A stretch of 10,908 bases of DNA from contig QMOF01000060.1 in NCBI GenBank assembly GCA_003650185.1, forward strand, positions 1-10,908, written 5' to 3'. Source of the stretch: Chloroflexota bacterium. Lineage in GTDB: Bacteria; Chloroflexota; Dehalococcoidia; UBA2247; RBG-13-53-26. Shown piece by piece: positions 7,091-10,908 of this stretch (position 1 is the stretch's first letter; the number at the start of each line of letters is the position of its first letter). The notes under the pieces are model-generated. The model did no database searches. It was not told the origin of the DNA and saw nothing but the letters and a program-made list of their open reading frames with translations. The position numbers were made by a program, and so were the translations under genes.

Positions 7091-8423
7091 AGGCACATGG
7101 GCGATATCTGGCATTGACCGCTGCATTCATACACAGTGGCAACGTGAAGAGAAGACAGAAGCAGTCAGACAGAAGGACTATGTTCACCAACTGGTCGATG
7201 CCGGAGTGATACATAAGTATGAGGCCCACCTGAAGCGAAGCCGCTGCAAGAAGGCTGACGGCTACCTCTTTGGCGCGATTAAGCGCCAGCAAGTAGTGAA
7301 TGACCAGGAACAGAACGACAGACAAGAGCATGGCCAGGGCATACTTCACCAGACTGGTCGAAGTGATGGCATACTTGCCTTGCAGGATCACGTCGGTGAC
7401 GAAGTGCGGAAACAGGACGTAGGTGGCTAATACGGCACCGCCTATGAGTGTGACGTAAAGCATTGCTCTTTGCAGCAGCCGCCCGTGAGCGCCGCCCGTC
7501 TCGAAGAGCTCGGAGGCCTTGGGGAACATGGCTGCTGCTATGCCGGCAGGGGCGAACAGGGCTACCTTGCCGGCAACGGAGATAGCCGAGTAGGTGCCGG
7601 CACTATCCGCCTCCAGGTAGTGCTTGGCCAGCACGACATCCACGTTGGTCAGGACGGCAAAGCAGACCAGGGCTACCAGGGACAGCCCGGTATACGACTT
7701 CAGACCGCTGACACTGACTGGCTGGTGGCTTACCCGGGCAAATCCCCGGAGAAAGTAGGTGGTCACCAGGAGTGCTGCGCAGTAGGCCAGCACGATGGGC
7801 AGCAACCCACCATAGACGCCCAGGCCGAGCCAGACGAACAGGACGGCGAGTGAGAATCTGAGGAAAGCCAGGAGGCTATTACTGAAACCCGAGGGTATGA
7901 ACTGCTGTAGCCCTCTCAGGGCGCCGTTATTCACCGGAAGGGCGAAGGCCATGATGAAAGCGGCAAAGAGCAGCACGGCGTAGAGGTTGTCGTCTATTCT
8001 CAGAAGGTTGCAGACCAGGGGTGACAGTGCTGCTGAGACAGCGAAAGCAGCCAGCCCGACAAGCAGCATCCCCTTCAGCGAAGCGCTCCATAGATAGCTC
8101 GCTTTGCCGATGCTGCCCTGGGCTTTGAAGGTGGAGACGAACTTAGTCATGGGGGTCTGCAGGGCCTGAGTCAGCCACCACACGATCATAAAGAGAGAGA
8201 AGAGACTGAACAGCGTGCCGAAATCTGCCGGGCTGAGCATTATGCCCATCGATATCTGGTAAAGGTAGTTGAACAGGCCAGTCAACAGGCCAAAGATGAC
8301 CATGATCAGCCCGTCTCTGGCCATGTCGTCCTGCATGAGCCTGTCCTTTGCCAGGAGCAGTCTGTCTTTCAGCCCGAGCGCGGGCTGTGCCTCTTCAATC
8401 GGTATCAGGCCGTCCTGCTGCAC
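7089..8423 (-). CDS. Wzx-like polysaccharide/oligosaccharide flippase (MVF/MOP superfamily)
   Basis: The 444-residue product is almost wholly hydrophobic, with about 12-14 membrane segments, normal for MOP-superfamily exporters. Family-like features include the first helix and loop LFNYLYQISMGIMLSPADFG, the RGLQQF segment after helix 4, and the mid-protein stretch NVDVVLAKHYLEADSAGTYS followed by AAMFPKASE, seen in Polysacc_synt proteins. Such proteins move lipid-linked saccharides from the cytoplasmic to the outer side of the membrane. The listed start is a GTG inside the end of the FN3 gene (29-bp overlap) with a poor ribosome binding site. An in-frame ATG at 8334-8336 has a better AAAGGA site seven bases upstream and would shorten the protein by 29 residues, removing a charged amphipathic N-terminal segment. 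I keep the longer form because relatives often carry such a segment before helix 1. Confidence 0.9.
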   Translation of the reverse strand: MQQDGLIPIEEAQPALGLKDRLLLAKDRLMQDDMARDGLIMVIFGLLTGLFNYLYQISMGIMLSPADFGTLFSLFSLFMIVWWLTQALQTPMTKFVSTFKAQGSIGKASYLWSASLKGMLLVGLAAFAVSAALSPLVCNLLRIDDNLYAVLLFAAFIMAFALPVNNGALRGLQQFIPSGFSNSLLAFLRFSLAVLFVWLGLGVYGGLLPIVLAYCAALLVTTYFLRGFARVSHQPVSVSGLKSYTGLSLVALVCFAVLTNVDVVLAKHYLEADSAGTYSAISVAGKVALFAPAGIAAAMFPKASELFETGGAHGRLLQRAMLYVTLIGGAVLATYVLFPHFVTDVILQGKYAITSTSLVKYALAMLLSVVLFLVIHYLLALNRAKEVAVSLLAAASLQVGLILMYHSGIDQLVNIVLLSDCFCLLFTLPLCMNAAVNARYRPCA

Positions 8424-10668
8424 GTGTTCGTCCCACGAGATTAGCTCCCCGGCGTGCCACGTTGGCTCTTGCTACCGCCAGCAACTGGCCGGGTGGCATC
8501 CCACTGCGCTTGCTGATGATAAAGAGAGACGCAATAGCCACGGCTGCCAGCACCCCGAGGACGACCCATAAGATCATTGCCCAGCTAGTGCCTTTGGCTA
8601 CACTAAAGGCCAGGCTGGCGGCTTCACCCACGTTGCCAGCGCTATCGACAGCCCTCACTTCGAAGACATGGTCACCATATGAGAGCGCATCAGCATCTTC
8701 GACGGTGAAGGTGGTGTTGTTGCCGATGCTGGCGAAGTCGCCTGAGTCCAGTCTCACCTGGTAGGCTGCGGTCCCTGAGACAGCATCGGTAGCGGCGTCC
8801 CAGGTGAAGGTGGGAGTGGTATCATCGGTGGGACTGGTCCGGGCTAGGTTGGTGGGTGCCGGGGGTGGAGTGGTATCAATGGTGAAGTCCAGAGTGGCGC
8901 CCTCGCCTTCGTTGCCAGCGTTGTCCACTGCCCGTACTTCGATGGTATGGCTGCCGTCGCCAAGGGCATCATCGTCAGCTACGGTGAAGGTGGTCACGTC
9001 GCCGATGTCGGTGAAACTGCCGGAGTCTATGCTGACCTGGTACGAGGCCACCCCTGTGCAGGTGTCGGTGGCTGCATCCCAGGTGAAGGTTGGCGTGTTG
9101 TCCCGGGTCGGTGTAGTCCTGGCCAGGTTGGCTGGGGCTGAGGGACCGGCGATGTCGGTTGTGTTGAACGTGAGGTCTGCTGACGTTGCCAGGTTACCGG
9201 AACCATCAGCGGACTTCACCCGATATTGATAGATGGTGCTCGATTCGAGGCCGCTAAGAGAGATGCTGTGATCGAACACCAGTGCGGAGTCTTCGGTCAC
9301 ACTGGTCTCAGAGCCAGTGCTGGGCTTGTACTCGACCCGGCTGGTGGCAGGCTCATCCGTGCTCCAGCTTATAGTCGCCGTGGTGGTAGTGATGGTACTG
9401 ACGGTGATCCCCGAAATAACGGGCGCGGTGGTATCGGAAAGCGTGGTGAAGGTCTGGTCGGGCGATATCGTCATGTTCCCCGAAGCGTCGGCCGACTTCA
9501 CCCGATAGTGGTAGAGTGCGTTGGGTGCCAGGCCAGCCAGAAACACGTTGTGGCTGGTGACCAGGTTGGGGTCCGCCGGCGAACTGGAGCCGTAAGAGGT
9601 GGTTGTCCCGTACTCCACTTGGCTATCGGCTGCTTCGTTGGTAGTCCAGGTTATGAGAGCAGTGGTAGAGGTAACACCGGACGCAGTGATATCGGAGATG
9701 ACTGGCTGCGTGATATCCGCGGCCGTTGTGAACCAGTACTCGGCCGACACCGCCTCGTTCTCGTAAGCGTCCTGAGATATCACCCTGTAGTAATACCTGG
9801 TGTCTGGCAACAGCCCGCCCAACGCATAGCTATGGCTGCTGAGCAGGGTGGTGTCTGCCACGCTGGTGGTGTCGTAGTTGCCGTGAGTGGTGGAGGTGGT
9901 GCCGTATTCAACTTGAGACGTAGCTGGCTCATCGGTGTCCCAGGTAATGGTGGCTGTCGAGGTTGTAGCGATGGTGGTGGCAGAGGGGGACACGCTCGAT
10001 ATCACCGGAGCCGTGGTATCTGACAGCGTAGTGAAGGTGAAGTCGCCAGACGACTCTTCGTTCCCGGACGCGTCCGCTGACTTGACCCGGTAGTGGTACG
10101 TGGTACCCGGGGTCAGCCCGCTGAGCACAACGACGTGCGCCGTGCTGTCAGCCGTGGTATCGGCAGGTGTTGGGGCACTGTTCCCGTATGAAGCGGATGT
10201 CCCATACTCCACGTTGCTTGTGGCCACGGCGCTGGTGTTCCAGGTTATGGTGGCGCAGGTCAGGGTGATGCTGGAGGCGGTTACTCCGGAGATGGTGAGG
10301 GCTTTGGTTGTGAATGAGTACTCAGCCGAAGTGGTCTCGTCGGTGCCGTCTGAGGACTTGACCCGGTAGTAGTAGGTAGTGCCGTTGACAAGTCCGCTGA
10401 GGATTACCGCGTGGCTGGTGTGATCAGCCGTGGTGTCGGCAGGGGTTGGGGCGGTCTCGGTGTAGACGCCGCTGGTGGTGCCGTACTCCACGTTGCTGGT
10501 GGCGTTTGTGTCGGTTATCCAGGTGATGACGGTGCTGTCCTCTGTGACGCTGCACGCCTGGACGTTAGAGACCACCGGCGCGGCTGCCTGCGCTGGAACA
10601 GGAGTCAAAGAGCAGAGAAGCAATGCCAGGACGAGAGAAGACACTAGAGCAGTTCGGACAACATTCAC
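8395..10668 (-). CDS. Membrane-anchored surface protein with five FN3 and two bacterial Ig-like domains
   Basis: This 757-residue protein starts at GTG behind a strong TGGAGGA site. Residues 1-28 form a signal peptide ending in AQA; the Cys at 19 lacks a proper lipobox. Five FN3 domains follow (about 31-121, 123-214, 219-315, 320-409, 416-504). Each has the pattern ITW.T...TS.VEYGT and LSGL..GT.Y.YRVKS.D seen in purple-acid-phosphatase-like N-terminal domains. Two near-duplicate Ig-like domains (about 505-598 and 600-691) share NLARTxPTxDxTPTFTWDAATD and AVDxAGNxGE. A single helix (about 696-718) and a basic tail of about 40 residues anchor it, giving N-out, C-in topology. There is no catalytic domain, sortase motif or SLH domain. 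The exposed part is very rich in Ser and Thr. Role is likely adhesion or structural spacing on the cell surface. It lies first before the glycan genes, so it may be the glycan's carrier; this is inference. Confidence 0.92.
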   Translation of the reverse strand: MNVVRTALVSSLVLALLLCSLTPVPAQAAAPVVSNVQACSVTEDSTVITWITDTNATSNVEYGTTSGVYTETAPTPADTTADHTSHAVILSGLVNGTTYYYRVKSSDGTDETTSAEYSFTTKALTISGVTASSITLTCATITWNTSAVATSNVEYGTSASYGNSAPTPADTTADSTAHVVVLSGLTPGTTYHYRVKSADASGNEESSGDFTFTTLSDTTAPVISSVSPSATTIATTSTATITWDTDEPATSQVEYGTTSTTHGNYDTTSVADTTLLSSHSYALGGLLPDTRYYYRVISQDAYENEAVSAEYWFTTAADITQPVISDITASGVTSTTALITWTTNEAADSQVEYGTTTSYGSSSPADPNLVTSHNVFLAGLAPNALYHYRVKSADASGNMTISPDQTFTTLSDTTAPVISGITVSTITTTTATISWSTDEPATSRVEYKPSTGSETSVTEDSALVFDHSISLSGLESSTIYQYRVKSADGSGNLATSADLTFNTTDIAGPSAPANLARTTPTRDNTPTFTWDAATDTCTGVASYQVSIDSGSFTDIGDVTTFTVADDDALGDGSHTIEVRAVDNAGNEGEGATLDFTIDTTPPPAPTNLARTSPTDDTTPTFTWDAATDAVSGTAAYQVRLDSGDFASIGNNTTFTVEDADALSYGDHVFEVRAVDSAGNVGEAASLAFSVAKGTSWAMILWVVLGVLAAVAIASLFIISKRSGMPPGQLLAVARANVARRGANLVGRTRAAGRPDTD
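8596..9156 (-). repeat. Tandem pair of Ig-like domain repeats, 279-bp period
   Basis: Two consecutive Ig-like domains of the anchored FN3 protein are close copies. PTFTWDAATD occurs at residues 526-535 and 619-628, exactly 93 codons apart, and the DNA shares TCCCAGGTGAAGGT (plus strand) at 8798 and 9077, 279 bp apart. The similarity at DNA level suggests fairly recent duplication or ongoing homogenisation of the repeat. Confidence 0.75.
9157..10578 (-). repeat. Array of five FN3 domain repeats; the first two show a 276-bp period
   Basis: Five FN3 units of about 90-97 codons follow one another. Units 1 and 2 are closest: APTPADTTAD occurs at residues 73-82 and 165-174, 92 codons apart, and at DNA level 10148-10176 and 10424-10452 differ at only two of 29 bases. 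Units 3-5 are more diverged, with unit 3 longer and carrying YYYRVISQD instead of YRVKSAD. Confidence 0.75.
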
Positions 10669-10673
10669 TGCGT

Positions 10674-10680
10674 TCCTCCA
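10674..10680 (-). promoter_or_regulatory. Strong Shine-Dalgarno site of the anchored FN3 gene
   Basis: Minus-strand TGGAGGA ends five bases before the GTG at 10666-10668. It supports the GTG start, which also begins a well-formed signal peptide, and shows that this gene is translated independently of the FN3 gene fragment upstream. Confidence 0.75.
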
Positions 10681-10698
10681 GCATATTGCTTGTCTGGG

Positions 10699-10727
10699 AC
10701 GAAAGCGCGCATCCCACCGTCTGTCAA
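10699..10727 (-). promoter_or_regulatory. Possible weak sigma-70-type promoter in the only noncoding gap between the two FN3 genes
   Basis: In the spacer of about 96 bp (10669-10764), minus-strand TTGACA (10722-10727) matches a perfect -35 box. Seventeen bases further comes TTTCGT (10699-10704), a poor -10 match. The position upstream of the signal-peptide gene is right, but the -10 is weak and the call rests mostly on the -35 and location. I see no convincing terminator in this spacer, so read-through from the upstream FN3 gene is equally possible. Confidence 0.25.
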
Positions 10728-10764
10728 CGCGGTGCGTAGGCCACGGTTTCTCCCCGCATATGTG

Positions 10765-10908
10765 CTACGTGGTGACGAAGCTGTACTCAACCGATACCGA
10801 TTCATTGGTGCTCGCATCCTGGGATATGACCCGATAGTAGTAGGTAGTACCAGGCTCGAGCCCGCTCAGCACGATGCCGTGGCTGAGCCGCAGAGTGGCG
10901 TCCAGAGC
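10765..10908 (-). CDS. C-terminal end of a second FN3-repeat protein (5' part outside window)
   Basis: Reading the minus strand from the window edge gives 47 codons ending in TAG at 10765-10767. The peptide contains SHGIVLSGLEPGTTYYYRV, then ISQDASTNESVSVEYSFVTT and stop. This is the second half of an FN3 domain and is closest to domain 3 of the neighbouring protein, which has the same YYYRVISQDA core. The gene stops right after the FN3 domain with no membrane anchor or sorting signal, so this product would be secreted free, held by another part of the protein, or be a degenerate copy. The rest of the protein, and so its function, cannot be seen. It lacks a start in the window, so it was identified only by frame continuity and domain similarity. 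Confidence 0.85.
   Translation of the reverse strand, partial: ALDATLRLSHGIVLSGLEPGTTYYYRVISQDASTNESVSVEYSFVTT

Noticed and set aside
9226..10023. A 265-codon open frame on the plus strand opposite the FN3 gene
   Set aside because: It is antisense to a repeat-rich gene with clear domains, its translation is Gly/Arg/Val-rich and low-complexity with no recognisable domain, and the repeats of the true gene explain its openness.
8395..10668. Lipoprotein signal at Cys19 of the FN3 protein
   Set aside because: The residues before the Cys (LLLC) lack the small residue expected at -1 of a lipobox, and a good signal peptidase I site (AQA, 26-28) follows; a C-terminal helix already provides an anchor.
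10693..10716. Possible terminator hairpin (TGGGA...TCCCA) between the two FN3 genes
   Set aside because: The stem is only five base pairs with a 12-base loop and no following T-run on the minus strand, so it is not a convincing terminator.

Overview
The window holds one densely packed, single-direction (minus-strand) gene cluster for making and exporting a cell-surface glycan, next to secreted and membrane-anchored fibronectin-type-III (FN3) proteins. The DNA is moderately GC-rich. Genes have Shine-Dalgarno sites, GTG as well as ATG starts, and bacterial-style signal peptides. Gene content and style (FN3 strings resembling purple-acid-phosphatase N-domains, very large GT-C-like membrane proteins, GT4 enzymes starting with a 'WRD..HP.AGGAE' motif) would fit a Chloroflexota/Dehalococcoidia-type bacterium. 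That placement is an impression from protein style, not a demonstrated assignment; no rRNA or marker gene is present.

Layout in transcription order (high to low coordinates): (1) the last 47 codons of an FN3 protein (10765-10908); (2) a short spacer of about 96 bp with a possible weak promoter and a strong ribosome binding site; (3) a 757-residue surface protein with signal peptide, five FN3 domains, two Ig-like domains and a C-terminal membrane anchor (8395-10668); (4) a Wzx/MVF-type lipid-linked oligosaccharide flippase (7089-8423); (5) a GT2 enzyme of the polyprenyl/dolichyl-phosphate hexose synthase type (6315-7076); (6) a GT4 glycosyltransferase (5184-6296); (7) a polysaccharide pyruvyl transferase of the CsaB type (4022-5209); (8) a 1275-residue membrane protein with an N-terminal GT-C-like membrane domain, long extracytoplasmic beta-rich carbohydrate-binding-like modules, a YfhO-like C-terminal segment and extra C-terminal helices (262-4089); (9) the first 100 codons of another multi-spanning membrane protein that may be a second GT-C enzyme (1-302).

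A coherent working model (inference): the GT4 and pyruvyl transferase build and decorate a lipid-linked saccharide in the cytoplasm, the flippase moves it across the membrane, the GT2 makes a polyprenyl-phosphate sugar, and the GT-C-like proteins use such lipid-linked donors outside. Four of the six visible gene junctions are overlaps of 26-68 bp, one is an 18-bp gap and one a 12-bp gap, which points to one translationally coupled transcript starting at or upstream of the anchored FN3 gene. No stretch over 300 bp lacks a gene, and I see no tRNA, rRNA, CRISPR array, insertion sequence or integrase.
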